A stretch of 64,000 bases of DNA, from positions 620,001-684,000 of the forward strand of contig NZ_CAKAKB010000001.1 of NCBI RefSeq assembly GCF_916618755.1, read 5' to 3'. Shown here in pieces: positions 1 through 8,249 of this stretch. The notes under the pieces are model-generated. The model was given only the letters and a program-made list of their open reading frames with translations. It was not told where the DNA came from and made no database searches. This DNA is from Actinotalea sp. Marseille-Q4924. GTDB taxonomy: Bacteria; Actinomycetota; Actinomycetes; Actinomycetales; Cellulomonadaceae. Within the stretch, counting starts at the first letter, position 1. Each line of letters begins with the position of its first letter. A program made the position numbers and the translations under genes.

Positions 1-53
1 GGGCGGCCGCCTTCACCCGAGCGGTGGAGAACCCGCTGACCATCCTGGTGTGA
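1..53 (+). CDS. 3' end of an unidentified gene (left-truncated)
   Basis: An open frame enters from the left edge and ends with TGA at 51-53. It encodes only AAFTRAVENPLTILV. Codon use is GC-rich at third positions and a strong hairpin follows directly, as expected at the end of a real gene. The fragment is too short to assign a family or function. Confidence 0.45.
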   Translation, partial: AAAFTRAVENPLTILV

Positions 54-79
54 CCCCGCCGGGCGGGACCCCGGCGGGG
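54..79 (+). terminator. Rho-independent-type hairpin after the left-edge gene
   Basis: A perfect 10-bp stem (CCCCGCCGGG at 54-63 with CCCGGCGGGG at 70-79) encloses a 6-nt loop. It starts one base after the stop codon. No T-tract follows, which is usual for hairpin terminators in high-GC actinobacteria. Confidence 0.65.
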
Positions 80-109
80 CGCCGGGTCACGGCACCGGCG
101 ACGGGTGTC

Positions 110-121
110 TAGCCTGGGCCG
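110..121 (+). promoter_or_regulatory. -10 element of a leaderless promoter for the glycosyltransferase
   Basis: TAGCCT at 110-115 is followed by exactly six bases and then the GTG at 122. A TANNNT-N6-NTG layout puts the transcription start on the start codon, so the mRNA is probably leaderless. There is no purine-rich Shine-Dalgarno sequence upstream, which fits. Confidence 0.6.
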
Positions 122-1282
122 GTGCGCATCGTCCACGTCTCCGACTGCTACGCCCCGCGCACGGGCGGCATCGAGTCGCAGGTCCGCGACCTGGCGAGGG
201 TGCAGGCGGCCGCCGGGGACGAGGTGCACGTCCTCACGGCGACCGCCGGCCCGCGCGGGCACCACGCCCCGGGGGAGGCGCCCGAGGACGACGACGGCGT
301 CGCGGTCCACCGGCTCGGGGCGCGCCTGCCCTTCGACCTCCCCGTCAACCCCGCCGCGCCGCCCCGGATGCGGCAGCTGTTCGAGAGCCTCGCGCCGGAC
401 GTCGTCCACGTGCACGCGGGCGTGGTGTCCCCGTTCGCGTTCGACGGGACGCGTGTCGCCGTCGACGCCGGCCTGCCCGTCGCGGTCACGTGGCACTGCA
501 TGCTGGACGGGGTCGTCGGATCGCTGCGGGCCGTGGTCCGGCGGACGCACTGGCGCTCCGAGCCCCTGGCGCTGAGCGCGGTGAGCGGGGCGGCCGCGCG
601 TCGCGTCGAGGCGGTGTTCGACGCACCCGTCGCCGTCGTCCCCGACGGGATCGACCTCGACGCCTGGGCGCCCGCGGCTCGGCTCGACGGCGCCGCCGGG
701 AGCGCGGGCACCGGCGGGGCGGCGGGACCACCCCTCCGCCTCGTCGCCACGATGCGCCTGGCCCCGCGCAAGCGCGGGCCGGCGCTCATCGACGTCGTCG
801 CCCGTGCCGCGCGGTCCCTGCCCCCGGGGTCGCTCACGCTGGACGTCGTCGGCGACGGTCCCGCGAGGGCCGCGATGCAGCGCCGCGCGCACCGGCGCGG
901 CCTGGACGACGTCGTCCGACTCCGCGGGCGGGTGCCCCGGGCGGAGCTGCCCGCCCTCTACGCCGGCGCGGACGCCTTCCTGGCGCCCGCCCGGCTCGAG
1001 GCGTTCGGGATCGCGGCCCTCGAGGCGCGGACCGCCGGGCTCGTCGTCGTCGCGCGGCGGGGGACCGGGGTGGAGGAGTTCGTCACCTCCGAGGAGGACG
1101 GCCTGCTCGTCGCCGACGACGCCGCGATGGCCGCCGCCGTCGTCCGCCTCGCCACCGAGCCGGGCCTCCTCGAGCGCCTCCGGACGACGGCGGTGCGACG
1201 GCGACCCGTGCACGGGTGGCGGCTGACGGCGCAGGCGGCTCGCGCCGAGTACGACCGCGCGAGGGCGCTCCGCGCTCCGTGA
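122..1282 (+). CDS. GT4-family (GT-B fold) glycosyltransferase
   Basis: A cytoplasmic or membrane-peripheral glycosyltransferase of 386 residues that moves a sugar from a nucleotide-sugar donor to an unknown acceptor, likely a glycolipid or surface glycan. The N-terminal Rossmann domain opens with RIVHVSDCYAPRTGGIESQV, the usual acceptor-domain start with a GG loop. The C-terminal donor domain has the RKRGP segment near residue 220 and the nucleotide-binding EAFGIAALEA motif near residue 298, which supplies the two glutamates of the EX7E signature. GTG at 122 is chosen because it follows a -10 element by six bases and begins exactly at the conserved beta strand. It is a single-gene unit, so the acceptor cannot be inferred. 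Confidence 0.85.
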   Translation: MRIVHVSDCYAPRTGGIESQVRDLARVQAAAGDEVHVLTATAGPRGHHAPGEAPEDDDGVAVHRLGARLPFDLPVNPAAPPRMRQLFESLAPDVVHVHAGVVSPFAFDGTRVAVDAGLPVAVTWHCMLDGVVGSLRAVVRRTHWRSEPLALSAVSGAAARRVEAVFDAPVAVVPDGIDLDAWAPAARLDGAAGSAGTGGAAGPPLRLVATMRLAPRKRGPALIDVVARAARSLPPGSLTLDVVGDGPARAAMQRRAHRRGLDDVVRLRGRVPRAELPALYAGADAFLAPARLEAFGIAALEARTAGLVVVARRGTGVEEFVTSEEDGLLVADDAAMAAAVVRLATEPGLLERLRTTAVRRRPVHGWRLTAQAARAEYDRARALRAP

Positions 1283-1387
1283 CACCGCGGCCGGGGCGGT
1301 CCCCGGCTCCTGACGCGCGCGGACGGGCTCCTGACCAGCGCGGACGCCGCCCGCCGCGCGGAGCCGTCCCTTCGTGGGTAGGCCCTT

Positions 1388-1407
1388 GGTCCGGGAGCCT
1401 TTGGACC
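1388..1407. promoter_or_regulatory. Inverted repeat upstream of the small membrane protein gene
   Basis: GGTCC (1388-1392) and GGACC (1403-1407) form an inverted repeat with ten bases between the arms, within the 243-bp gap at 1283-1525. The flanking bases TT before each arm make it look like a dimeric response-regulator site of the NarL/DevR kind, but this is only resemblance. The rest of the gap shows no gene. Confidence 0.35.
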
Positions 1408-1525
1408 TATGTCACGGCTCCGGCCGTGAGAAAGACTTGTCCCATCGAGCCGCAGAGGGCTCACCGGGACGATGGCCTTCAGGTCGGCTCCCGGACTCGG
1501 AGCAGTTCCTGGGAAGGAGTGGACG

Positions 1526-1993
1526 ATGTCCACGACTGGGGTCAACACGAAGGCTGTTCGTCTCATCGCCGTGCTGCTGATGGTCGCCGGGGTGGTGCTC
1601 GTCGCCGGCGGTGCCGCGACCTGGATCACCGTGCGCAGCCAGCTGGTGGCGGAGAACATCACGATCCCGGACGACGCGATGGCGTTCGCCGGCAACGTCG
1701 TGGACGGTCCGCTGGACGCGTACGTGCAGGCGGACATCATCAACAAGCACGCGCTGGAGGGCTCCGGTGGCAAGACCTACGCCGAGCTGGACCGTGAGGA
1801 CCCGGCGCGCGCCTCGGTGATGAACGGGTCGTTCCTGCGGGCGTCGCTGTTCACGTCGGTGATCGCGTTCGGTGTGGCGGCCTTCGCGGCCGGCATGGGT
1901 GTCCTGTTCGCCGTGACCGGGTACGCGCTGCGGGCCCTCGTCCCGGCCGCCGCCGACGTCGCGCCGCGCCAGACGGTCGGTGCCCGCGCCTGA
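1526..1993 (+). CDS. Small two-TM membrane protein (type often mislabelled LigA)
   Basis: A 155-residue protein with two hydrophobic helices, near residues 10-32 and 110-135, enclosing an extracytoplasmic loop of about 75 residues with no cysteines. Related actinobacterial proteins are often annotated as aromatic ring-opening dioxygenase LigA, but no dioxygenase metal ligands are visible, so that name is not supported. ATG at 1526 is chosen over an in-frame ATG at 1472 because GGAAGGAG lies seven bases upstream. The function is unknown. The long leader with an inverted repeat suggests regulated expression. Confidence 0.7.
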   Translation: MSTTGVNTKAVRLIAVLLMVAGVVLVAGGAATWITVRSQLVAENITIPDDAMAFAGNVVDGPLDAYVQADIINKHALEGSGGKTYAELDREDPARASVMNGSFLRASLFTSVIAFGVAAFAAGMGVLFAVTGYALRALVPAAADVAPRQTVGARA

Positions 1994-2050
1994 CGCCCCG
2001 GCGCGCGCACCGACGCGCCGCCCCACCTGACGGCGGCGGCGCACACATCG

Positions 2051-2082
2051 AGGGCCGCACCAGCCACCGCTGGTGCGGCCCT
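2051..2082. terminator. Strong bidirectional hairpin terminator
   Basis: A perfect 13-bp stem (AGGGCCGCACCAG at 2051-2063 with its complement at 2070-2082) closes a 6-nt loop. It sits between the convergent membrane-protein gene and the minus-strand PspC pair, so it probably ends transcription from both sides. Confidence 0.8.
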
Positions 2083-2161
2083 CCGTGTGTGCCGGTCGTC
2101 CGCCCCCTCCAGGTGGACGACCGGCCGCTGCGGCGTGCGGCCGGCAGGCGGCCGCCCGACG

Positions 2162-2650
2162 TCAGGCGCCGCGGGTGCGTCGACGGCTCGCCGAGACGAG
2201 CGACCCCACGACCAGCGCGACGCCCGCGAGGGCGACCGTCGCGATCACGGCGAGCTGCACGTCGAAGACGACGCCCGCCGCCGCCGCCGCGAGCAGCGCC
2301 CCGGCGATGATGACGACGACGCCCCACACCACGGTGCCGACGCGCACGCCGCGGGCGATCTCCGGCTCGGCGGTCGGGCGCGCAGCCGTCGTCGTCGGTG
2401 CGGTGGCGGGCGCGGACCACGGGGCGTCGTCGTCGGCGTGGCGGGTGGCCCTGCCTGCCGTCGCCCCCTCCGCCCGGGCGGTGACTGTGGCGCCCTCGGG
2501 GCGGGCGGTGCCCGTCGTCCCCTCGTCCATCGTCGGCTCCTCGGTCGTGTCGGTGCTGGTGTCGGTGCTGGTGTCGGTGCTGCTGAGGGCCTCGGTGCTG
2601 CGGGTCCCGTCCGCGTCGCGGACGTGCTCCCGGCCGGTCTCGTCGGTCAT
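2162..2650 (-). CDS. Membrane protein partner of the PspC-toastrack protein
   Basis: A 162-residue protein with a long polar, Thr/Ala-rich N-terminus that includes repeats of TDTS near residues 25-37, then two transmembrane helices near residues 102-125 and 128-150 and a basic C-terminal tail. No family is recognised. Its ATG is separated by one base from the stop of the upstream gene on the same strand, so the two are almost certainly translationally coupled and may act together at the membrane. The role in envelope-stress sensing is inferred only from this linkage. Confidence 0.65.
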   Translation of the reverse strand: MTDETGREHVRDADGTRSTEALSSTDTSTDTSTDTTEEPTMDEGTTGTARPEGATVTARAEGATAGRATRHADDDAPWSAPATAPTTTAARPTAEPEIARGVRVGTVVWGVVVIIAGALLAAAAAGVVFDVQLAVIATVALAGVALVVGSLVSASRRRTRGA

Positions 2651-2651
2651 G

Positions 2652-4232
2652 TCACTCCTCCTCGACGCTCACGGCCCCGGCGCCGACGGAGATGTCGAGC
2701 ACCACCTGGGGCTCCGCGCCGTCCTCGACCGCCGGCGACTCGTACGCCATGCGCTGCTGGCCGAAGCCGGTCTGCGCCTGGCCGCCGAGCCACTGCACCT
2801 CGCCGGCGAACACCTGGATGTCGGCCGTGAACGCGCCGCCCTCGGGCATCCGGACGGTGACCTCGCCCGCGCCGACCGAGATCGGCACCTCCACCACGTC
2901 GCCGTCGCGCAGCGGGAGCTCGGTCAGGTCGATGGTCGCCTCGCCGGCGCCCACGGAGTAGCCGCGCTCGGCCTCGGCGACCGTCGTCGGGGTGTTGCGG
3001 ATCTCGCCCATGCCGGTGCTGGTGCCGTCCCAGCTCCACTCGGTCCAGTCCACCCGCGCGAAGAACGCCAGGGGGATCAGCACGATCGTCGTGATGACGG
3101 CGAGGGCGCCGAGGGCGCCGCTGTGGCGCCCGCGCAGCCCGGCCAGGACGATGCCGATGCCCGCCAGGACGACGACCGCGGAACCGGCCGCCAGCAGCAC
3201 CGGACCGTCGAAGGCACCCACGCGCTGGGCGTACCAGAAGCCGGCGAGGGCCAGCAGGCCGAGGCCGAGCACGATGCTGACGGTCGTGGAGCCCGGGCCG
3301 AGGACGCGGGGCCGCGGCGGGGCGGGTGGGGTCGGCGGCACGGAGGGTGTCGGGGTGCCGGGGTAGGCGCCGCCGCCCCCTCCTCCGTAGGCAGGACCTC
3401 CGTAGGCGGGGCCGCCGTACGCGCTGCTGCCGTACGCGGGTCCGCCGTACGCGGGGCTGCCGATCACGGAACCGGTCAGGGGTGGCGCGGGGGTGCCGGC
3501 CGCGAAGGTCGTGCTCGTGGGTGCCGCAGCGGCGGACGCCCGGGCGTCGGACGCCGTCGGGTACGGCGCGGTGGTGTCCATGGGGTTCCCTGTGGGTCGG
3601 GCGGCCTCCTCGGCCGCGGGGTCCGTGCCGTGACCGGGCGCGGGCGGGGGTGGTGTCGCGGGACCGGCCGGGGCGCCGGCACCGAAGGCTCGGGTGCCGT
3701 CGTCGCGTCGAGCGGTCGTGACGAGGACGACCAGCAGCACGACCGCGCCGAGCCAGAACAGGCCGCCCCACCAGTGGTCGTCGGACCAGCCGCCCCACCA
3801 GGGCAGCCACCGGTCGGGCGAGGACAGCCCGGAGAAGAAGGCCACGGCGATGCCGATGAGCGCGACGTCGAAGTGGCCGCGGAAGAGCTGCTGCAGGTGG
3901 ATCCGACCGTCCTTCTCCTCCGGCAGGAGGGCCCAGGCCACCGCGTACGCGACGAGTCCGAGGCCGCCGAGGAAGGACGTGAGGACGAAGAGCCCGCGCA
4001 CCACGAGGGGGTCGATCCCGGCCCGGCGCGCGAGCCCGCCCGCCACGCCGCCGATCCACCGCTCCTCGCTGCGCACGATGCCGGCGCGGCGGATGCCGTC
4101 GAAGAACCCGTCGGTGCCGCTGGGGCGCGGGGGCGGGGGGTACGGCGCGTACGGTCCGGGGGCGCCGCCCGGGTACTGCCCGGAGGGCTGGCCGGCGGCG
4201 TTCGCCGGCGGGGGAGGCGTGGTCGTGTCCAT
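2652..4232 (-). CDS. PspC-domain protein with C-terminal adhesin-like (toastrack/DUF4097-type) domain
   Basis: A 526-residue membrane protein. Residues 1-40 are Pro/Gly-rich. Residues 42-110 form a PspC domain (RWIGGVAGGLARRAGIDP followed by a hydrophobic helix). Further TM helices lie near 120-175, with a low-complexity stretch of AYGGP repeats near 255-285 and three more helices between about 310 and 400. The final 120 residues carry the repeated SVGAGE/SVGAGA beta-strand pattern of toastrack or LiaF-like C-terminal domains. Such proteins pair with PspC-type histidine kinases in envelope-stress circuits of actinobacteria and firmicutes. It is divergent from such a kinase here, across a region of phased repeats. 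The signal sensed is unknown. Confidence 0.8.
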   Translation of the reverse strand: MDTTTPPPPANAAGQPSGQYPGGAPGPYAPYPPPPRPSGTDGFFDGIRRAGIVRSEERWIGGVAGGLARRAGIDPLVVRGLFVLTSFLGGLGLVAYAVAWALLPEEKDGRIHLQQLFRGHFDVALIGIAVAFFSGLSSPDRWLPWWGGWSDDHWWGGLFWLGAVVLLVVLVTTARRDDGTRAFGAGAPAGPATPPPPAPGHGTDPAAEEAARPTGNPMDTTAPYPTASDARASAAAAPTSTTFAAGTPAPPLTGSVIGSPAYGGPAYGSSAYGGPAYGGPAYGGGGGGAYPGTPTPSVPPTPPAPPRPRVLGPGSTTVSIVLGLGLLALAGFWYAQRVGAFDGPVLLAAGSAVVVLAGIGIVLAGLRGRHSGALGALAVITTIVLIPLAFFARVDWTEWSWDGTSTGMGEIRNTPTTVAEAERGYSVGAGEATIDLTELPLRDGDVVEVPISVGAGEVTVRMPEGGAFTADIQVFAGEVQWLGGQAQTGFGQQRMAYESPAVEDGAEPQVVLDISVGAGAVSVEEE

Positions 4233-4279
4233 GGATCCAGCCTGCTCCCGTGCAGGCCGACCGGGGTATCGGTTGGTGC

Positions 4280-4362
4280 CCTGACCTCACCCTGATCCGT
4301 GCAGCCGCGCGACCCTGACCGTACCCGGAACGGTCCCCTGAACGGCCCTGACATCGGCCTGA
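4280..4362. promoter_or_regulatory. Six phased CCTGA repeats in the divergent PspC promoter region
   Basis: CCTGA occurs at 4280, 4291, 4314, 4337, 4347 and 4358, all on the plus strand. The intervals are 11, 23, 23, 10 and 11 bases, close to one or two helical turns, so the copies face the same side of the DNA. The array fills the gap between the PspC-toastrack gene and the PspC-kinase gene. It looks like a cooperative regulator-binding array. Binding by the adjacent response regulator is an inference. Confidence 0.55.
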
Positions 4363-4394
4363 GCGGCCCCACGGCCGCCCCCGCCCGTGTGACG

Positions 4395-5660
4395 ATGCTG
4401 CTCGTGACGACCACCCCCGCCGTGCGTGCGCGTCTGCCGCTGCGCCGGCCCCTCCAGGGCCGGTGGGTGGTCGGCGTGTGCGCCGGTCTTGCGGCGCACC
4501 TGGGCGTGTCGGTCGCCGTCGTCCGAGCCCTCTTCCTGCTGCTCCTGCCGCTCGGCGCGACCGGTGTGATCCTCTACGTCTTCCTGTGGGTCACGGTGCC
4601 CTCCGGTGACCCGGTGAGGACCGCCGGCGAGCAGCGGCCCGCCGCGCTGAGCCGCCTGGCGCCGCGCCTGCGTGACCCGGAGCGGCCGGTGCCGCTGACC
4701 GACATCGGCCTGGGCGTCCTGCTGCTCGCCGGGGCCGGCCTGCTGCTGGCGATCCGCTTCGGCTGGGACGTCGACTACTCGTGGGTCGTGCCGACGCTCA
4801 TCGCGCTCGTCGGGGCCGGCCTGGCGTGGAGCCAGCTCGACGCCGTCCAGCGGGACCGCTGGCTGTCGCGTGCCGGGGGCCGCACGCCGGCGAGCGTCCT
4901 GCGGCTCGTCGGCGGGGTGCTGCTCGTGGGTCTCGGCGTGGTGCTGCTCGTGGGCCAGGACGAGCCGGTCGACGCGCTGCTGCGCTCGGCGGTCGCGGCG
5001 CTCGCCGTGCTCGTCGGGGCCGCCCTGGTGCTCGCGCCGTGGTGGCTGCGCCTCGTGCGCGAGCTCGGCGACGAGCGCGCGGCACGGGCGCGGGAGTCCG
5101 AGCGCGCCGACATCGCAGCCCACCTGCACGACTCGGTGCTGCAGACCCTCGCCCTCATCCGCGCCCGCTCCGACGACCCCGACGACGTCGCCCGGCTCGC
5201 CCGGGCGCAGGAGCGCGAGCTCCGCTCGTGGCTCTACGACGACCGCAGCAGCCCGGGCACCTCGCTGGCTGACGCGGTGCGCGACGTCGTCGGCGAGGTC
5301 GAGGACCGGTACGCCGTGGCGGTGGACACCGTCGTCGTGGGGGACTGCGTGCCCGAGAACGGCGCCGAGGCGCTGCTGCAGGCGACACGGGAGGCGCTGC
5401 TCAACGCCGCCAACCACGGACGGCCGCCGCTGTCGCTGTACCTGGAGTGCACGCCGCAGCAGGTCGAGGTGTTCGTGCGGGACCGCGGCGACGGGTTCGC
5501 GCTCGACGCGGTGCCGCACGACCGGTTCGGCGTGCGGGAGTCGATCATCGGACGGATGCGCCGCCGCGGGGGGACCGCGACGGTGAGGAGCCGGCCGGGC
5601 CAGGGCACCGAGGTGCACCTGTGCCTGCCCCGGCACGACGAGGACGGGGAGGCGCGATGA
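4395..5660 (+). CDS. PspC-domain sensor histidine kinase (LiaS/NarX-like)
   Basis: A 421-residue membrane kinase that should autophosphorylate and pass phosphate to the adjacent response regulator. Residues 13-75 are a PspC domain (GRWVVGVCAGLAAHLGVSV). Several TM helices follow between about 100 and 215. The dimerisation helix has HLHDSVLQ with His245 as the likely phosphoacceptor (HisKA_3 type), and the HATPase domain covers roughly 325-415 with N and G boxes (EALLNAANH, DRGDGF, GQGTEVHL). ATG at 4395 is preferred because the PspC domain begins just after it; GTG at 4404 is an alternative. The stop overlaps the regulator start by four bases (ATGA). Confidence 0.85.
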   Translation: MLLVTTTPAVRARLPLRRPLQGRWVVGVCAGLAAHLGVSVAVVRALFLLLLPLGATGVILYVFLWVTVPSGDPVRTAGEQRPAALSRLAPRLRDPERPVPLTDIGLGVLLLAGAGLLLAIRFGWDVDYSWVVPTLIALVGAGLAWSQLDAVQRDRWLSRAGGRTPASVLRLVGGVLLVGLGVVLLVGQDEPVDALLRSAVAALAVLVGAALVLAPWWLRLVRELGDERAARARESERADIAAHLHDSVLQTLALIRARSDDPDDVARLARAQERELRSWLYDDRSSPGTSLADAVRDVVGEVEDRYAVAVDTVVVGDCVPENGAEALLQATREALLNAANHGRPPLSLYLECTPQQVEVFVRDRGDGFALDAVPHDRFGVRESIIGRMRRRGGTATVRSRPGQGTEVHLCLPRHDEDGEAR

Positions 5661-6361
5661 GCGGGCTGATCGGCAGCACGGTGGGGGGTGGCGCCCAGGG
5701 GTCCGGCGGTGACGTGCTCGACGTCGTCCTCGTCGACGACCACCTCATGTTCCGAGCGGGGGTGCGCGCGTCCCTCGACGGCCGGATCCGCGTGGTCGGC
5801 GAGGCCGACGACGTCCCGTCCGCGATCGAGGCCGTGCGACGGCTGCGCCCGCCGGTCGTCATCCTCGACGTGCACCTGCCCGGCGGGAACGGCGGGGGCG
5901 GCGCCGAGGTGATCCAGGCGTGCACCGACCTGCTCGGGGAGGTGCGTTTCCTCGCGCTGTCGGTCTCCGACGCCGCCGAGGACGTCGTCGCCGTCATCCG
6001 GGCCGGCGCCCGCGGCTACGTGACGAAGGCGATCTCCGGGCCCGACCTGTCCGACGCGGCGCGCCGCGTGGCGGGCGGCGACGCCGTCTTCTCCCCGCGG
6101 CTGGCGGGCTTCGTCCTCGACGCCTTCGGGGCGGCGGCGGGGGACATCGCGACCGGCGACGACGAGCTGGACCGGCTCTCCGCACGCGAGCGCGAGGTGA
6201 TGCGGCTCATCGCGCGGGGGTACTCCTACCGCGAGGTCGCATCCGAGCTGTTCATCTCGATCAAGACGGTCGAGACGCACGTCTCGGCGGTGCTGCGGAA
6301 GCTCCAGCTGTCGTCCCGCCACGAGCTGACGCGGTGGGCGGCGCAGCGCCGCCTGCTCTGA
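5657..6361 (+). CDS. NarL/LuxR-family response regulator
   Basis: A 234-residue DNA-binding regulator. The receiver domain (about 18-135) has the acidic pair in VLVDDH, the phosphoacceptor Asp71 in VVILDVHLPG, and the conserved Lys in GARGYVTKA. The C-terminal LuxR helix-turn-helix (about 170-230) has LSAREREVMRLIARG and FISIKTVETHVSAVLRKL. It is translationally coupled to the PspC kinase, so the two form one signalling pair. Likely targets are the divergent PspC genes and its own operon, given the repeat array between them. That regulon assignment is inferred. Confidence 0.9.
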   Translation: MSGLIGSTVGGGAQGSGGDVLDVVLVDDHLMFRAGVRASLDGRIRVVGEADDVPSAIEAVRRLRPPVVILDVHLPGGNGGGGAEVIQACTDLLGEVRFLALSVSDAAEDVVAVIRAGARGYVTKAISGPDLSDAARRVAGGDAVFSPRLAGFVLDAFGAAAGDIATGDDELDRLSAREREVMRLIARGYSYREVASELFISIKTVETHVSAVLRKLQLSSRHELTRWAAQRRLL

Positions 6362-6480
6362 GTGCCGTCCCGGGGCGGAGGGTTCGCGCGGCCGGTGCGA
6401 GGCCCCGTAGGGTCGACATGCCTGCCTCGCGCGCGAGGCTGAGCCGGCGCGAGCCGCGGACCCGAGCCCGGAGGACAGCG

Positions 6481-7740
6481 ATGCCCGACGGGACGACGCA
6501 CGACGAGGGCCTGCTCGAGGTGCTGGCGCAGTTCGACAGCCTGCTGGAGGCCGCCCCCCTGGGCATCGGCATCTTCGACCGGGACCTGCGCCACGTGCGG
6601 GTCAACGCCGTGCTCGAGGAGATGAACGGTCAGCCCGCGGACGTGCTCCTGGGCCGCACGCCCGCCGAGGTCAACGGCGAGATCGGCCGGCAGGCGGAGG
6701 TCCTGTACCGGGAGGTCATGGACAGCGGTGTCGCCATGCGCGACGTGCGGCTGACCGGCCAGGTCGCGGCGCGGCCCGGGCAGGTGCGCCACTGGAGCAC
6801 GACGTTCCACCCGGTGCGGCGCGCGGGGGTGGTGATCGGTCTGTGCGTCATCGTCGACGACGTCACCGCCGAGCAGGACCTGTACGACGCCCTCGCGGTC
6901 GCCCAGCGCGCTCACCAGCGCCTGGCCGAGGACCTGCAGCGGGACCTCCTGCCGCCGATGGTCGTGCCGGGTGCCCAGGTCGCGGCGGTCTACCGGCCCG
7001 CGAGCAGCTCCTCCGCGGTCGGTGGTGACTTCTACGACGTCGTCGAGGTGGACGATCAGCGATGGCTGCTCGTCATCGGTGACGTGCAGGGCAAGGGGCC
7101 GCTGGCCGCGTCGCTGAGCGGGGCGTTGCGCTTCGCCATCCGCGCCGCTGCGGTCGTCGACCCGGACCCGGCCCGTGTCATGTCCACGGTCAACGACGTG
7201 CTCATGCACCTGGACGACGACCGGACGTGCACCGCCGTGTGCCTCCTCGTGGAACGGGACGGGGTCTCGTGGTCCGTTCGCGGCGTCGCGGCCGGGCACC
7301 CGGCGCCCCTCGTCGTCCGGGGCGGGCGTGGGGACGGCCCGGTCGGCATCGAACGCCTCGGGCCGCCCAACCTGCTCCTCGGCGCGGTGCGGGGTACCGG
7401 CTACCGCGCGGGCACGACCACCCTGGGGCCCGGCGAGAGCCTCGTGATCTACACGGACGGGGTCAGCGAGGCGCGGGTGCCGCGGTCGACGCAGCTCGCG
7501 GAGGGCGCCCCGCCGTCCACGCCCATCGCGATGTTCGGCGAGGCCGGGGTCCGCACGGCGCTGACGGCAGCCTCCGCGTCCCCCGGCGCCACGTCCGACG
7601 ACGACGCGGCCAGCCGGCTCGCCGCTGCGGTCCACGCCGCCGTGGAGGCGTTCACCGGCGGAGCGCTCCGTGACGACCTCGCGCTGCTGGTGTTCCACGT
7701 CCCGGAGGGTCCCGCGGAGGTTCCCCCCGCACCTCGCTGA
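6481..7740 (+). CDS. PAS-domain SpoIIE/PP2C-type serine phosphatase
   Basis: A 419-residue soluble phosphatase. A PAS fold occupies residues 10-130 (ATG followed by LGIGIFDRDLRHVRVN), a short coiled linker follows, and a SpoIIE domain spans about 165-410. The metal-binding motifs are GGDFYDVVEV and IGDVQGKGPLAASL, with LVIYTDGVSEAR and DDLALLVF toward the end. Such RsbU-like enzymes dephosphorylate anti-anti-sigma factors and switch on sigma-B-type regulons. No STAS partner is adjacent. ATG at 6481 is chosen because GGAGG precedes it; an in-frame ATG at 6418 directly after TAGGGT is a possible longer, near-leaderless alternative. Confidence 0.85.
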   Translation: MPDGTTHDEGLLEVLAQFDSLLEAAPLGIGIFDRDLRHVRVNAVLEEMNGQPADVLLGRTPAEVNGEIGRQAEVLYREVMDSGVAMRDVRLTGQVAARPGQVRHWSTTFHPVRRAGVVIGLCVIVDDVTAEQDLYDALAVAQRAHQRLAEDLQRDLLPPMVVPGAQVAAVYRPASSSSAVGGDFYDVVEVDDQRWLLVIGDVQGKGPLAASLSGALRFAIRAAAVVDPDPARVMSTVNDVLMHLDDDRTCTAVCLLVERDGVSWSVRGVAAGHPAPLVVRGGRGDGPVGIERLGPPNLLLGAVRGTGYRAGTTTLGPGESLVIYTDGVSEARVPRSTQLAEGAPPSTPIAMFGEAGVRTALTAASASPGATSDDDAASRLAAAVHAAVEAFTGGALRDDLALLVFHVPEGPAEVPPAPR

Positions 7741-7780
7741 CGCAGCAGCGGCGCGGGAAGGACGGTGCCGGCGAACGGGC

Positions 7781-8158
7781 TCAGCGACGTCCGGCCGCGC
7801 TGCTCCCCTCGCCGCGGAGGATCGACGCCATCGCCTTGCCGCGCGCCAGCTCGTCGACGAGCTTGTCCATCCACCGGATCTGCTGCATGAGCGGGTCGTC
7901 GATCTCCTCGACCCGGACACCGCACACGACGCCCCGGATCTCGGAGGTGTGCGGGTTCATCGCCGGCGCCCGGGCGAAGAAGGTCTCCAGGTCGACGTCG
8001 GAGGCGACCGCCGCCTCGAGGCCGGCCGTGTCGTAGCCGGTGAGCCAGGTGATGACCCGGTCCACCTCGTCGCGGGTGCGGCCCTTCCGCTCCACCTTGG
8101 CGACGTACAGCGGGTAGATGCTCGCGAAGCTCGCGCCGAAGATCCGGTGTCCGGCCAT
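7781..8158 (-). CDS. DUF2200-family protein
   Basis: A 125-residue soluble protein that begins [21 protein letters not shown], the conserved opening of the DUF2200 family, and continues with [17 protein letters not shown]. Its length matches the family. A GAGGCGAGAT stretch lies just upstream of the ATG as a plausible ribosome-binding site. The biochemical role is not known. It stands alone between convergent and divergent neighbours. Confidence 0.75.
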   Translation of the reverse strand: MAGHRIFGASFASIYPLYVAKVERKGRTRDEVDRVITWLTGYDTAGLEAAVASDVDLETFFARAPAMNPHTSEIRGVVCGVRVEEIDDPLMQQIRWMDKLVDELARGKAMASILRGEGSSAAGRR

Positions 8159-8233
8159 CTCGCCTCCTCCGTTCCGCGGGCGGGCCTGACTCTCGCCCAG
8201 GCTAGCCGTGCCGCGTCTGTCAGGGGCCGCGCC

Positions 8234-8249
8234 TACCCTGGACCTCGAC
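8234..8249 (+). promoter_or_regulatory. -10 element of the pcrA promoter
   Basis: TACCCT at 8234-8239 lies ten bases before the ATG at 8250, giving a leader of only a few bases. This supports the start at 8250 rather than the in-frame start at 8208, which would lie upstream of the -10. Confidence 0.5.

Noticed and set aside
1526-1993. Annotation as aromatic ring-opening dioxygenase LigA
   Set aside because: The protein is a short two-TM membrane protein with no visible dioxygenase metal site.
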